DNA of 64,000 nt. Origin: Atopobium sp. ICM42b (GTDB taxonomy: Bacteria; Actinomycetota; Coriobacteriia; Coriobacteriales; Atopobiaceae). A program made the position numbers and the translations under genes. Each line of letters starts with the position of its first letter. Position 1 is the stretch's first letter. Shown here in pieces: positions 24,242 through 34,466 of the stretch. Below the pieces are notes generated by a model. It had not been told where the DNA came from, searched no databases, and saw only the letters and a program-made list of their open reading frames with translations. The DNA is taken from the NCBI GenBank assembly GCA_000564995.1, contig JDFH01000005.1, forward strand, positions 4,570 through 68,569, read 5' to 3'.

Positions 24242-26291
24242 GAGTTCCTCCCCTTGCATCTAACTCCTCATGTACAGTTGTTGAAGATTCTTCCCAAGCT
24301 TTGAGTTCTTCATAAATAGTTTCTGCCAAGTTCACAGAAACACCTTTTACCTGAGAGATGTCCTCAACACTTGCAGCCTTTAAGCGCTTAAAAGAGCCAA
24401 AATGGCGCATGATATCTTTTTTGCGTTTAGGTCCTACACCAGGGATTTCGTCCAGAATAGAGACGGTCATTGCCTTATCTCTAAGCTCACGATGGAACGT
24501 AATTGCAAAACGGTGAGACTCATCACGGACTTGCTTGATGAGATACAGAGAAGCTGACCCCGTAGGCAACACAATTGGTGTGTCGTCCCAAGGTACAAAG
24601 ACTTCCTCATCAGACTTAGCAAGGCCACAGACGGGAATATCCAACCCCAGCTCATTAAGCTGATTAATTGCGGCGGTCAGCTGAGGTTTGCCGCCATCAA
24701 CCACCAGCAAATCAGGTCGTGAGCCAAAGCGCTCATCTGCCATGCGTTCCGGGCTATACCTTCTGCCCAGGACTTCTGTCATTGAGACAAAGTCGTTAGC
24801 TTCATCAAGCTCAGCGCGAATCTTAAAGCGGCGATACTGGCTTTTATCAGCCTTTCCATTAGTAAAGACCACCATAGACGCAACGGTAAAATTGCCGTGA
24901 AGCGTAGAAATATCAAAGCACTCAATACGCAGCGGGGGTGCATCAAGCGCAAGTGCACTTTCCAACTGAAGAAGCGCCTGGTTAGTGCGGTCGTCAGCAT
25001 AGCCTGTGCGAATCATGTGGCGCATCAGCGCATGACGAGCGTTAGCAGAAGCCATCTGGAGAAGACGGAACTTCTCGCCACGTTGTGGGTGATGAAGCAC
25101 GCAGTTGTGGCCTCGTTTTTGTGTCAACCACTCGGACAAAACCTCTGCGTCGAGAAGATCGATGGGCAGGTTAACCTCTGCGGGAATGTCAGCGGTTTCA
25201 TCGTAGTAGCGCTTCAAGAAGCCCGAGACCAGCTCCTCCTCGGAAACGTCCAAGCCTTTGTCCAGGATAAACTCAACCGAGCGGATGGTACGACCTTCTC
25301 GCACAACAAACACGCAGGCAGCGGAGATAGTTTCTTCTCGATAAATGCCAATGAGGTCAATGTTGACTGAGGTAGGAAACGTGACTTGCTGGCGGTCATC
25401 AAGATCAGAGAGTGAAGTCAGACGGGACTTGAGCCTAGCTGCCTTCTCAAAATCCAGGTCAGCGGCGGCTTTTTGCATCTGGTCTTTGAGCTCAGAGACA
25501 ATCTCGGAGCGATTTCCGCGGAGGAAGTTCTCTACCTGCCTGACGTTTTTTGCATAGGAAACGGTATCAATGGCGCCTACGCACACACCAGGACCCTTGC
25601 CTACGTGGTAGTCAAAACAGGGACGCCCCTTCTTTGCCAGCAGCAGGTTAGCAACGGCGGCGCCGTCAGGGTCTTTTTCTAGCAGACGTTTAGCGCGCTT
25701 CCACTCTACGCACGTAGCGGAGCAGATAGGTACTACTTTTCTGAGTGTCTCAATAGTCTGGCGCGCAGCGTAGGAATCAGTGTAGGGACCAAAATAACGT
25801 GTCCCCTTCTTGTGTTTCTCGCGCGTGTATTTAATTGCTGGGAAGGTATCTGACTCGGTAATGGCAATGTAGGGATAGCTCTTATCGTCTTTAAAGTCTA
25901 CGTTGAAGTAGGGACGATACTGAGCAATAAGATTGCGCTCCAGCACCAATGCTTCGTGCTCGTTTTCTACCACGATGTAGTCAAAACTACGTACGACCTG
26001 CATCATCAGAGGAATCTTGGCACGGTCATCTTGAAGCGTAACGTACTGCCTCATGCGAGCACGCAGGTTTTTAGCTTTGCCTACATAGATAACCTTGCCG
26101 GAACCATCTTTCCAGAGGTAACAACCTGGATTAGTAGGAACCTGATCAACCTGTTCTCTGATGGATACCAGGTCATCTGAGGGCTCAGAAGAAAACGACG
26201 GCGCAAGTCCTGGCGCGCCCGAAGGCACGTAGTTGGGGTCAAGATTGTTTTGAGAGTTATCTTTGCCGCCCTTGGCACCGCTTTTGGCCAT
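24234..26291 (-). CDS. uvrC: UvrABC excinuclease subunit C
   Basis: 685 aa. Makes the two incisions in nucleotide-excision repair. The GIY-YIG nuclease begins near residue 50 (GCYLWKDGSGKVIYVGKA), a UvrB-interacting segment is near 280, the RNase-H-like endonuclease includes ECFDIS and LVVDGGKPQL, and the C-terminal helix-hairpin-helix has IPGVGPKRKKDIM. The roughly 45-residue N-terminal extension before the nuclease is unusual and low in complexity. It is 1 bp downstream of murJ. Confidence 0.96.
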   Translation of the reverse strand: MAKSGAKGGKDNSQNNLDPNYVPSGAPGLAPSFSSEPSDDLVSIREQVDQVPTNPGCYLWKDGSGKVIYVGKAKNLRARMRQYVTLQDDRAKIPLMMQVVRSFDYIVVENEHEALVLERNLIAQYRPYFNVDFKDDKSYPYIAITESDTFPAIKYTREKHKKGTRYFGPYTDSYAARQTIETLRKVVPICSATCVEWKRAKRLLEKDPDGAAVANLLLAKKGRPCFDYHVGKGPGVCVGAIDTVSYAKNVRQVENFLRGNRSEIVSELKDQMQKAAADLDFEKAARLKSRLTSLSDLDDRQQVTFPTSVNIDLIGIYREETISAACVFVVREGRTIRSVEFILDKGLDVSEEELVSGFLKRYYDETADIPAEVNLPIDLLDAEVLSEWLTQKRGHNCVLHHPQRGEKFRLLQMASANARHALMRHMIRTGYADDRTNQALLQLESALALDAPPLRIECFDISTLHGNFTVASMVVFTNGKADKSQYRRFKIRAELDEANDFVSMTEVLGRRYSPERMADERFGSRPDLLVVDGGKPQLTAAINQLNELGLDIPVCGLAKSDEEVFVPWDDTPIVLPTGSASLYLIKQVRDESHRFAITFHRELRDKAMTVSILDEIPGVGPKRKKDIMRHFGSFKRLKAASVEDISQVKGVSVNLAETIYEELKAWEESSTTVHEELDARGGTHE

Positions 26292-26292
26292 G

Positions 26293-28176
26293 CTATGACC
26301 TTACGCGAGAAACCAGTGCACGAAGCATGGTGGACTCTGGTGATTTGAAGAGGATTGCCAAGCCATAGGTAACTAAAACAGCTGGAATACCTGCAAAGAT
26401 GCAATACAGCACGCCGTAAAGCGCTCGTCCATCTGGTACGCCAATAACGACGCGTAGACCCACCATAATCAGAAGTGCTGCCGCTGATCCTGCAAGGCCA
26501 AAACCAACCGAGCGTACAAACGCAAATACCATGGACGTAAGTCCAATCTGACCAAGGTGTTTACGCAGGCTAATCAACATAATGGTGTCAATGACCACGT
26601 AGAAGATGGCCGAGGTAGTTGCTACAAACATCATGCCAAAGTGAGAAGTACCCACCAGCAGCACCAAAACCTGCACGACAGAACCGAGTGTTGCCGAAAC
26701 AGCATAGAGTGTCATACGACGCATAGCAGAACAGACTTTTTGCAGGTACATACCAATGCCATACAGAGGCAAAGCAAGCGACTGACCAATCAAGAATTGC
26801 TGGGTTAGCAGCAGCTGATCTTCAGTGAACTTGCTTGCTCCAATAATAGAGACAAGGGGCATCGAGAAAATCATCAGATACATCATGAACGGCACGGTAA
26901 AGAAAAGAATCTGGTTAATACCGTGCTTAAAGTCCTTCTTGAACTGATCCATATTCTCTTTTGCCCAGCTATCGGACAGCTCCGTAAAGAGGGCTGTGGT
27001 AATAGGTACCGTCAAAATGGAATATGGCAGCGTGTACCAAAGACGAGCGTATGCCGCAATGGATGCACCAGACGCGGAAACGCTGAGCTGCGAGCTTGTC
27101 TGCACCGACATAGTTACAAACGTGGCAACCACAACAATCAGAGCAGGCGCGCCAATCTTAAGCGTCTCTTTAAGCGCGGGGTCTTTAAGGTTAATTCTCC
27201 ACGAGAGCTTAATCCCCTTGCGCTTAAGTGACGGAACCTGAATCAGAACCTGAATCAGAACGCCCAGAGGATTTCCCAGTGCAAGAATAAGTAGACCGAG
27301 CTCAGGATTAGTGTTAACCAAGAAAGCATACGCAAAGAACGATGCTGTAGTCACAAAGTTATTAAAAATAGGTGCCGCCGCTGGCCAGAGATAGTCTCGC
27401 TCTGCATTCAAAACACCAGAGAAAATGGTGGAGAAACAATACAGCATAACCTCAATAACAAAGAACCTAAAGAAGTACACTGCCAGCGTTGGGTCAAAAT
27501 CAGCACCTGCCGAGAAGGACTGTGTATACACCACTTCTGCGGCAAAGAAGAAGCCTAGAACCGCAACAAGTCCGGTTGCGACAACAACAATGGAAAGCAA
27601 GTTAGAGGTATAGGCATTTGCCTCATCCTGTCCAACCTTCTTCTTAATAGAAAGATATACTGGCAAAAAAGCCGTAGTGAGCATTCCCGCACCAACAAGC
27701 TCATAGAGCTGGTCAGGAAGGGTGTTCGCAATGGAGTAGCAACTAGCAAGAACGGTAGCACCCATAGCAAATGCCTGAGCCCAGGTTCTTAAAAAGCCCG
27801 TAATACGGCTAATCAGAACGAGCACGCTCATCATAGAAGTAGAACGACTCAAATCTTTCTGCTTAGACGCATCTTCTTCATCAGAAGAAGCCTCTTCACT
27901 ATAAGGATTACCTGCGTCGAAGTTGCCGTCTGACACAGAGCTGTTATCTGCCTCAGAGTTATCCTCTTCAGCAGCGGCCTCTTCGAGTTTCTGGCTTACA
28001 ATCTGCTCAAAGGCTTCATCCTCAATTGGTTGATGAAACGTCTCTGGAACAACAATGTTGTCCACTACAGGAGGCTCATCGAAGGTCTGATCAAGAGCCT
28101 TGCTCAGAGTTTCTTCAGATAAGGTTCCATCAGAAGACTCTGCTGAAAGTCGCATATGTTTGGGCTGATATGCCAC
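26293..28176 (-). CDS. murJ: Lipid II flippase MurJ (MviN family)
   Basis: 627 aa integral membrane protein of the MOP superfamily that carries lipid II across the membrane. The conserved first helix region is SVLVLISRITGFLRTWAQAFAMG near residue 118, and many hydrophobic helices follow (about 14). The first ~110 residues are a very acidic, Ser/Glu/Asp-rich cytoplasmic extension. The start is GTG with GAGGTG upstream; it overlaps the ybaK stop by one base. Confidence 0.92.
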   Translation of the reverse strand: MAYQPKHMRLSAESSDGTLSEETLSKALDQTFDEPPVVDNIVVPETFHQPIEDEAFEQIVSQKLEEAAAEEDNSEADNSSVSDGNFDAGNPYSEEASSDEEDASKQKDLSRSTSMMSVLVLISRITGFLRTWAQAFAMGATVLASCYSIANTLPDQLYELVGAGMLTTAFLPVYLSIKKKVGQDEANAYTSNLLSIVVVATGLVAVLGFFFAAEVVYTQSFSAGADFDPTLAVYFFRFFVIEVMLYCFSTIFSGVLNAERDYLWPAAAPIFNNFVTTASFFAYAFLVNTNPELGLLILALGNPLGVLIQVLIQVPSLKRKGIKLSWRINLKDPALKETLKIGAPALIVVVATFVTMSVQTSSQLSVSASGASIAAYARLWYTLPYSILTVPITTALFTELSDSWAKENMDQFKKDFKHGINQILFFTVPFMMYLMIFSMPLVSIIGASKFTEDQLLLTQQFLIGQSLALPLYGIGMYLQKVCSAMRRMTLYAVSATLGSVVQVLVLLVGTSHFGMMFVATTSAIFYVVIDTIMLISLRKHLGQIGLTSMVFAFVRSVGFGLAGSAAALLIMVGLRVVIGVPDGRALYGVLYCIFAGIPAVLVTYGLAILFKSPESTMLRALVSRVRS

Positions 28177-28685
28177 TAGTGCACCTCGCGAACAATATCT
28201 GCAAACGTAGCCGATACAAATGAAGCTAGATCTTCTGGAGAAAGCGTCAAACTGAGTCCACGTTTTCCACCAGAGATATGAATGAGCTCAAAAAGCTGAG
28301 CAGTCTCGTCAATTATAGTGGGAAACTGCTTTTTCATACCAACGGGAGTGCAGCCGCCACGAACGTAGCCCGTTAAACCCTCAAGCTCTTTAACGGGCAG
28401 CATGGAAAGGTTCTTTTGACCGGATGCAGCTGCTGCTTTTTTAAGATCAAGCTCTTGATCTACTGGAATGCAGCACACCACATGCTCTCCACTTGAAGAC
28501 ACGCAGACAAGCGTTTTGAATGCAGCGTCTGGATCTTCTCCAAGCATCTCTGCAATATGAGTACCCAACTCTCCAGAAGGAACGTCTTCGTCTACCTCAT
28601 AAGATTGGAACTCGTAAGCAATGCCGGCAGCATCAAGCTCCCTCATTGCATTTGTCTTTTGGACCTTGACCGTTTTTCTCGCCAT
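28176..28685 (-). CDS. ybaK: Cys-tRNA(Pro)/Cys-tRNA(Cys) deacylase YbaK/EbsC
   Basis: 169 aa editing-domain protein that hydrolyses mischarged prolyl-tRNA. Family motifs are FKTLV near residue 56 (the conserved Lys) and GYVRGGCTPVGMKK near residue 107. It lies between uvrA (1 bp gap) and murJ (1 bp overlap) in one operon. Confidence 0.92.
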   Translation of the reverse strand: MARKTVKVQKTNAMRELDAAGIAYEFQSYEVDEDVPSGELGTHIAEMLGEDPDAAFKTLVCVSSSGEHVVCCIPVDQELDLKKAAAASGQKNLSMLPVKELEGLTGYVRGGCTPVGMKKQFPTIIDETAQLFELIHISGGKRGLSLTLSPEDLASFVSATFADIVREVH

Positions 28686-28686
28686 A

Positions 28687-31581
28687 TTATGCGCGCTTCT
28701 TCTGAGCTTTTTTCTCTGCAGCTAGACGTGCGTTATCGCGGTCAAGAATCTCTTTGAGGAACTTGCCTGTGTGGCTTTCTGGTGTTGTCGCAACCTTTTC
28801 TGGCGTACCAGAAACAACTACGGTTCCACCGCCATCGCCACCTTCTGGACCCATGTCAATAATGCGATCAGCCATCTTGATGACATCCAAGTTGTGTTCA
28901 ATAACAAGAACGGTATTGCCTGCATCAACAAGACGCTCCAGAACAACAATAAGCTGTCTGACATCCTCAAAATGAAGGCCAGTTGTTGGCTCATCCAGAA
29001 TATAAAGAGTTTTACCAGTCTGCTGACGGTGAAGCTCTTTTGCAAGCTTGACACGCTGTGCCTCACCACCAGAGAGCGTGGTTGCTGGTTGACCAAGGTG
29101 AATGTAGCCAAGGCCTACATCGTGGAGAGTCTGCAGCTTGTTTTTAATACGAGGAATGTTTGCAAAGAACGCTAGTGCCTCGTGAACCGTCATATCAAGC
29201 ACGTCGGAGACGGACTTGCCGTGATAGAGAATCTCAAGCGTCTCACGATTGTAGCGCTTACCGTGGCAGACCTCGCAAGGAACATAGACGTCAGGCAGGA
29301 AGTTCATCTCAATCTTGATTTGGCCGTCGCCCTTACAAGCCTCGCAGCGGCCTCCCTGGACGTTAAACGAGAAACGACCGGCCGAGTAGCCGCGTGCGCG
29401 GGATTCTGGAACTGAAGCATACAGTGCACGCAAGTCATCCCAAAGGCCAATATAGGTTGCTGGATTAGAACGAGGTGTTCTACCAATAGGACTCTGATCA
29501 ATATCAATGACCTTATCGATAAGATCGACGCCTTCAAGCTTTTTATACTCTCCCACCACACGCTTTGAATGCTGAACTGCATTAGTAAGCGCGGGCGCAA
29601 GGGTGTCGGTAACCAAAGAGGACTTACCAGAGCCAGAAACACCTGTGACTACTATCAATGTGCCCAGCTCGATAGCGGCGGAAACGTTCTTAAGGTTGTT
29701 AGCGCTAGCTCCTGTAATCTTGATTTTTCCGCGACCAGGCTTACGACGAGCCTCTGGCAGCCTAATCTGCTTCTTTCCCGTGAGATACGCACCTGTGATG
29801 GAATCAGGGTTTTCAACAATCTCTTCTGGAGTGCCAGCAGCAACAACGTGACCACCAAGCTCACCGGCGCCGGGACCCATGTCAATAACGTAGTCTGCTG
29901 CACGAATGGTATCTTCATCGTGCTCAACCACAAGCACGGTATTACCGCGGTCTCTAAGCTGCTTAAGCGTCTCAATAAGACGGTTGTTGTCTCTTTGGTG
30001 AAGACCAATAGAAGGCTCGTCCAGAATGTAAAGGACGCCCATAAGACCAGCACCAATCTGAGTTGCCAAGCGAATACGCTGGGCTTCTCCACCAGAAAGC
30101 GATGCTGCTGCACGAGAAAGCGTGAGGTAATCCAAGCCAACGTTTACCAAGAACTGTAGCCTTGCCACAATCTCTTTAACAATAGGACCTGCAATAACCT
30201 TCTGACGATCAGTAATAGTCAGCTGCTTGAAGAACTGGAGCGACTCTTTACAGGAAAGTTCACAGACCTCCCAGATGTTTTTCTCGCCAACCGTAACGGA
30301 GAGAATTTCTGGCTTTAAGCGAGCTCCGTGACAGGTTGTACAAGGCATCTCGCGAATGTACTTCTCAAGATGCGTCTTCATATTTTCTGACGTAGTCTCT
30401 TGGTACTTGTCAAAAAGAATCTTTCTGACGCCAGAGAAGGTGGTAAACCAGTGCGTATTGCGACCGTCGCGCGTCTTGTAGTCAACGCGAATCTTAGTTG
30501 AACCAAGGCCACCGAGAAGGGCGTCCTGCACCTTCTTGGGCAGCTTGTTCCAAGGTGTTGTATCAGATACGTCAAAATGCTTGCAGACTGCAGACAAAAT
30601 CTGAGGATAGTAATTGGAGTGGCCAAAGAGGCTTCCAAAAACACCCTCTGATACGGACAGTTTTGGATCTGCAATGAGTGCTGCAGCATCAATAATTTTA
30701 CGAGTTCCTAGACCATCACAGTCAGGACAGGCACCGTAAGGAGCATTGAAGGAAAAGTCGCGAGGCTGCAGATCATCCATAGAGTGACCGTGAATAGGAC
30801 AAGCAAGCGCCAGTGAGTACTGCAAAAGCTCTTCTGGCATAGTTTCTGGGCTGGACTTATCGGCCAGGAGCAATATGCCTACCTTACCCTGGGCAAGCTT
30901 AGTTGCCTGCTCAACGCCCTCAACAATGCGGCCCAAAGAATCAGGACGAATAACAATACGGTCAACGACAACCTCAATATCATGCTTGAGCGTTTTACCA
31001 AGCGTGATCTCTTCATCAAGTTCACGTACAACGCCGTCAACACGAACGCGAGAAAATCCTTCTTTGCGCAGGTCCTCAAAAAGCTTAACGTACTCACCCT
31101 TGCGGCCCAAAACAACAGGAGCCAAAACATAAGCTCTGCGTCCCTGGCCAGCCTCGAGGATTTTATCGGCAACCTGATCTGTTGTCTGGCGCTCAATAAT
31201 GCGACCGCACTCAGGGCAGTGAGGAGTACCCATGCGAGCATACAAAAGACGCAGGTAATCGTAGATTTCTGTAACGGTGCCCACGGTAGAGCGAGGATTT
31301 CTGGAAGTGGTCTTCTGGTCAATAGACACAGCTGGAGAAAGGCCATCGATAGAGTCAAGGTCTGGCTTATCCATCTGTCCCAAAAACTGACGGGCATAGC
31401 TGGACAAGGACTCAACATAGCGGCGCTGTCCTTCAGCGTAAATGGTGTCGAAGGCAAGGCTCGATTTACCCGAACCAGAAAGTCCCGTAATAACTACCAG
31501 CTGATCACGAGGGATATCAATATCAATGTCTTGCAGGTTGTGCTCTCGTGCACCACGGATAGCAATTTTGCTTGAAGCCAT
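28687..31581 (-). CDS. uvrA: UvrABC excinuclease subunit A
   Basis: 964 aa damage-recognition ATPase. It has two ABC domains with Walker A GLSGSGKSS and GVSGSGKSS, two LSGGEAQR signatures and paired zinc modules (CPECGRI; CPIHGH with CPDCDG; CTTCHG; CEACKGDG with CEVCHG). The C-terminus is basic (KKAQKKRA). It begins the ybaK-murJ-uvrC operon. I saw no clear LexA box upstream. Confidence 0.97.
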   Translation of the reverse strand: MASSKIAIRGAREHNLQDIDIDIPRDQLVVITGLSGSGKSSLAFDTIYAEGQRRYVESLSSYARQFLGQMDKPDLDSIDGLSPAVSIDQKTTSRNPRSTVGTVTEIYDYLRLLYARMGTPHCPECGRIIERQTTDQVADKILEAGQGRRAYVLAPVVLGRKGEYVKLFEDLRKEGFSRVRVDGVVRELDEEITLGKTLKHDIEVVVDRIVIRPDSLGRIVEGVEQATKLAQGKVGILLLADKSSPETMPEELLQYSLALACPIHGHSMDDLQPRDFSFNAPYGACPDCDGLGTRKIIDAAALIADPKLSVSEGVFGSLFGHSNYYPQILSAVCKHFDVSDTTPWNKLPKKVQDALLGGLGSTKIRVDYKTRDGRNTHWFTTFSGVRKILFDKYQETTSENMKTHLEKYIREMPCTTCHGARLKPEILSVTVGEKNIWEVCELSCKESLQFFKQLTITDRQKVIAGPIVKEIVARLQFLVNVGLDYLTLSRAAASLSGGEAQRIRLATQIGAGLMGVLYILDEPSIGLHQRDNNRLIETLKQLRDRGNTVLVVEHDEDTIRAADYVIDMGPGAGELGGHVVAAGTPEEIVENPDSITGAYLTGKKQIRLPEARRKPGRGKIKITGASANNLKNVSAAIELGTLIVVTGVSGSGKSSLVTDTLAPALTNAVQHSKRVVGEYKKLEGVDLIDKVIDIDQSPIGRTPRSNPATYIGLWDDLRALYASVPESRARGYSAGRFSFNVQGGRCEACKGDGQIKIEMNFLPDVYVPCEVCHGKRYNRETLEILYHGKSVSDVLDMTVHEALAFFANIPRIKNKLQTLHDVGLGYIHLGQPATTLSGGEAQRVKLAKELHRQQTGKTLYILDEPTTGLHFEDVRQLIVVLERLVDAGNTVLVIEHNLDVIKMADRIIDMGPEGGDGGGTVVVSGTPEKVATTPESHTGKFLKEILDRDNARLAAEKKAQKKRA

Positions 31582-31640
31582 AGTTCCTCACATAACCAGT
31601 TTGACGTGCGCGCTTCTTGTTACATGACTACCGTCAAACA

Positions 31641-31687
31641 ATAGAAAACAGCATCAGTACACACCGATACAATTTGTGCGTACTGAT
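31641..31687 (-). terminator. Terminator of the nanQ-like gene
   Basis: 13-bp stem with one mismatch (31652-31664 with 31675-31687) followed on the minus strand by TGTTTTCTATT. It separates the YhcH-family gene from uvrA. Confidence 0.75.
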
Positions 31688-31737
31688 GTTCTAGTATACC
31701 CAAGATAATGCCGCCAAAACACGGCAAGCACGCTTCC

Positions 31738-32199
31738 CTATTTAATGCGAACCTTCATCACAGCTTTTTTGAGCTTTGAGCCAGATTTCTCCAGCGTACA
31801 GCCTGGTTTGTGAGCATCAGATGGAGGTGTCACCAGAAAATCACCTGCGTACAGGGTTACCCATGTCTCTTCCCCAGGATTGGTGTAAGCGCCAAAATCA
31901 GCGTCAGCATTAAACTCACCCTTAAGAACACACTGCTCAAGAGGGGCAACGGCGATGCTTTCGGTACCAGAAATAACTACGTGAATATCGGCGTAAATCT
32001 TATGAGCTTCATAGTCCTTCTCGCCAGGAAGAGCAGGCTCAAACTCCATGACGTTCACAAAAACGTTATCTCCATCAATTTCTGTTTTGCCTAAAGGCAG
32101 CTCATCCAGATTGTGTGTTGCTAAAAACTCCGCAGCACAAGCCATATATTTCTGACCAAAGTCATTCTCAGATAAATTCTTAATTGACGAGAAAATCAT
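31738..32199 (-). CDS. nanQ: YhcH/YjgK/YiaL-family protein, probable sialic acid anomerase NanQ
   Basis: 153 aa cupin-fold protein of the DUF386 family. Motifs are AHKIYADIHVVISGTE near residue 85 and the metal-site region VTPPSDAHKPG near residue 125. In Escherichia coli the member NanQ (YhcH) speeds anomer exchange of sialic acid. The gene stands alone 10-20 kb from the nan genes, with AGGAGG before its ATG and a terminator after. Other members act on different sugars, so nanQ is context-based. Confidence 0.7.
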   Translation of the reverse strand: MIFSSIKNLSENDFGQKYMACAAEFLATHNLDELPLGKTEIDGDNVFVNVMEFEPALPGEKDYEAHKIYADIHVVISGTESIAVAPLEQCVLKGEFNADADFGAYTNPGEETWVTLYAGDFLVTPPSDAHKPGCTLEKSGSKLKKAVMKVRIK

Positions 32200-32317
32200 G
32201 TGAACCTCCTACGTTCAGCTAAAGTGCGCCGAAAAGATTATAGCTATCTCGTTTGCCATAAACTTCTATGGGTAGAATTAAGTAGTTACTGCATACAACT
32301 GCTACATAAGGAGAGAC

Positions 32318-33166
32318 ATGGCAGACGTAGATATTGATCGTGAGGCGCTTCGTAAAGAAATTGACGCCGCACTTCACGGCAAAAAGAAAGAGCCACAGCC
32401 ACCTGCAGGCTTTGAACTCAATCAACACTCAAGCGTTAAGCACGTTATTGGCGTTGTTTCTGGCAAAGGCGGTGTTGGTAAGTCTTTTGTCACCGGCATT
32501 CTTGCTACTAACCTCGCTCGCGCAGGTAAGCGCGTTGGTATTCTTGACGGCGATATTACCGGACCTTCAATTCCTCGTATGTTTGGCATCTCTGATGAGC
32601 GCTCTTACGGCGTTGAAGAGCAGCTTATTCCTATCGAGGATGCAAACGGTATCAAGATTATGAGCGCCAACCTGGTGCTTCAGAACGAGACCGATCCAGT
32701 TCTCTGGAGAGGCCCCGTTGTTGCTGGCGCTATCCAGCAGTTCTACAGCCAGTGTAACTGGGGTGACCTGGATTACCTGCTGATTGATATGCCTCCAGGA
32801 ACAGGCGACGTTGCACTGACGGTATTCCAGTCCCTCCCTGTTGAGGGTGTTGTGATTGTTTCTTCTCCACAAGATCTTGTTCAGATGGTTGTGGGCAAGG
32901 CAGTGCGCATGGCAGAAATGATGCATGTACCTGTGCTTGGTTTGATTGAGAACATGGCATATATCACCTGCCCTCACTGTGATGAGCGTATTGAGCCTTA
33001 TGGTCCATCAAAGCTTGCTGAAACTGCAGCGGCATTTAACCTCAAGCCTTTGGGACAGCTGCCTATGGATGCAACCTTTGCGCAGATTGCTGATAAGGGA
33101 ACCTTTAGTACCGAGCTTCCTGAAGGCCTTGTTCCTGACGCAACACAAAGCGTTCTTGACCTGTAA
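32318..33166 (+). CDS. Mrp/NBP35-type iron-sulfur carrier ATPase
   Basis: 282 aa P-loop protein. The deviant Walker A SGKGGVGKS is at residues 48-56, with DGDITGPSIPRM and LIDMPPGTGD typical of Mrp/ApbC, and a CPHC pair near residue 210 that can bridge an Fe-S cluster. The N-terminal DUF59 domain of some relatives is absent. GGAG precedes the ATG. It starts a rightward run of three genes with two flavoproteins. Confidence 0.92.
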   Translation: MADVDIDREALRKEIDAALHGKKKEPQPPAGFELNQHSSVKHVIGVVSGKGGVGKSFVTGILATNLARAGKRVGILDGDITGPSIPRMFGISDERSYGVEEQLIPIEDANGIKIMSANLVLQNETDPVLWRGPVVAGAIQQFYSQCNWGDLDYLLIDMPPGTGDVALTVFQSLPVEGVVIVSSPQDLVQMVVGKAVRMAEMMHVPVLGLIENMAYITCPHCDERIEPYGPSKLAETAAAFNLKPLGQLPMDATFAQIADKGTFSTELPEGLVPDATQSVLDL

Positions 33167-33211
33167 GTTCTAGCTTCTAGAAGTTACAAAACACAAAAGG
33201 TAGTTCTTACT

Positions 33212-34465
33212 ATGGCTCAAACAGCGCGCGTTAAAGAACGTCAAGCAGCACAGGCTCAGCGCATCAAGCAGGCTCAGGCATTTATGGTGCCAAACCACAT
33301 TGATGTTGCAATTCTTGGTGGTGGCGCAGCAGGACTCTGCGCTGCCATCACTGCTGCCGAAGCTCTTGGCGCCAACAAGCGCGTTGTCGTCTTTGAAAAA
33401 GCACTGGAAAGCGGCAGAACCATTCTGGCAACAGGTGGCGGTCGTTGTAACTTCACCAATGCAAATTTGAGCTTTGAGAATTTCTCTCATCCAGAGTTTG
33501 TCCAGGCTGTCTGCAAAGATAAGGACATTTTCCTGGCAGACATCCTGACTTTCTTTAGGTCCAGCGGTCTTGCTTGGGCAACTGAAGACGAAGGCAGAAT
33601 GTACCCACTTACCAGGCAAGCAAGCTCCATCCAATCACTGCTGCTCAAGCGAGCCCAAAAAGCTGGCGTGCAGTTTGCTCTGGGACGAGAAGTCACATCG
33701 GTAAAGCCCCAGCACAACGGCTTCATCGTTACCTTCAAAGAATGCTTTGCTGGCGAGAAAACCTATAAGGTCCATGCATCATCAGTAGTTCTAGCTACTG
33801 GTGGACTCACAACCACCAAACTTGCTGAGAGCCTTCAGCTGCAGACCACCTCACTGCGACCAGGACTCTGCGCGCTCACTTGCACTCCTCAGCCGCCAAC
33901 AAGTCTTGATGGAAAGCGCGTACGAGCACACGCAACCCTTGTAAGAAACGGCGCGGTGCTCAAAGAGGAGTCTGGCGAGCTGCTTTTTAGGTCATTTGGA
34001 CTCTCGGGCATCATGATTTTCAACTTGTCTCGCACAGCCTTGCCTGGCGACGTACTTGAGATTGATCTTCTCCCTCAGCTTAGGGAAGAGGAAGTTGCGG
34101 CAGCTGTAGAAGCTCACACCACCAACGGTCTTCTCGACCCACAAATTGCTGCTTACCTGGGTGCTCATGACTCAGTTGAAGCTACAGTTGCCAAGGCTCA
34201 CAAAATGGCCTTTACCGTTACGGGTACGTCTTCCAAAGTTGTCCCTCAGGTCTGTATTGGTGGAATTTCCATCAATCAAGTAGACTCAATCACTCTTGAA
34301 GCGCATGACATTCCTGGTCTGTTTATTGCAGGAGAAGCTCTTGATATTGATGCTCAATGTGGAGGATTTAACCTCTCGTGGGCGTGGAAAAGCGGTATGG
34401 TAGCTGGTCTAGCTGCCTCAAAAAGCACTGGTCAAAACCATGCGTCACTGAAAGAGGACAACTAA
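33212..34465 (+). CDS. HI0933/BaiN-family FAD-dependent oxidoreductase
   Basis: 417 aa. The dinucleotide fold is ILGGGAAGLCAAI near residue 31, followed by the family signature GGGRCNFTNAN near residue 75; the C-terminal FAD contact is CGGFNLSWAWKSG. Members are flavoproteins of poorly defined function, some proposed to reduce bile-acid intermediates. It is separated from the next flavoprotein by one base, so the two are co-expressed. Confidence 0.88.
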   Translation: MAQTARVKERQAAQAQRIKQAQAFMVPNHIDVAILGGGAAGLCAAITAAEALGANKRVVVFEKALESGRTILATGGGRCNFTNANLSFENFSHPEFVQAVCKDKDIFLADILTFFRSSGLAWATEDEGRMYPLTRQASSIQSLLLKRAQKAGVQFALGREVTSVKPQHNGFIVTFKECFAGEKTYKVHASSVVLATGGLTTTKLAESLQLQTTSLRPGLCALTCTPQPPTSLDGKRVRAHATLVRNGAVLKEESGELLFRSFGLSGIMIFNLSRTALPGDVLEIDLLPQLREEEVAAAVEAHTTNGLLDPQIAAYLGAHDSVEATVAKAHKMAFTVTGTSSKVVPQVCIGGISINQVDSITLEAHDIPGLFIAGEALDIDAQCGGFNLSWAWKSGMVAGLAASKSTGQNHASLKEDN

Positions 34466-34466
34466 C

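Noticed and set aside
31582..31737. LexA box before uvrA
   Set aside because: No GAAC-N4-GTTC-like sequence found; the only long dyad is the terminator of the nanQ-like gene.
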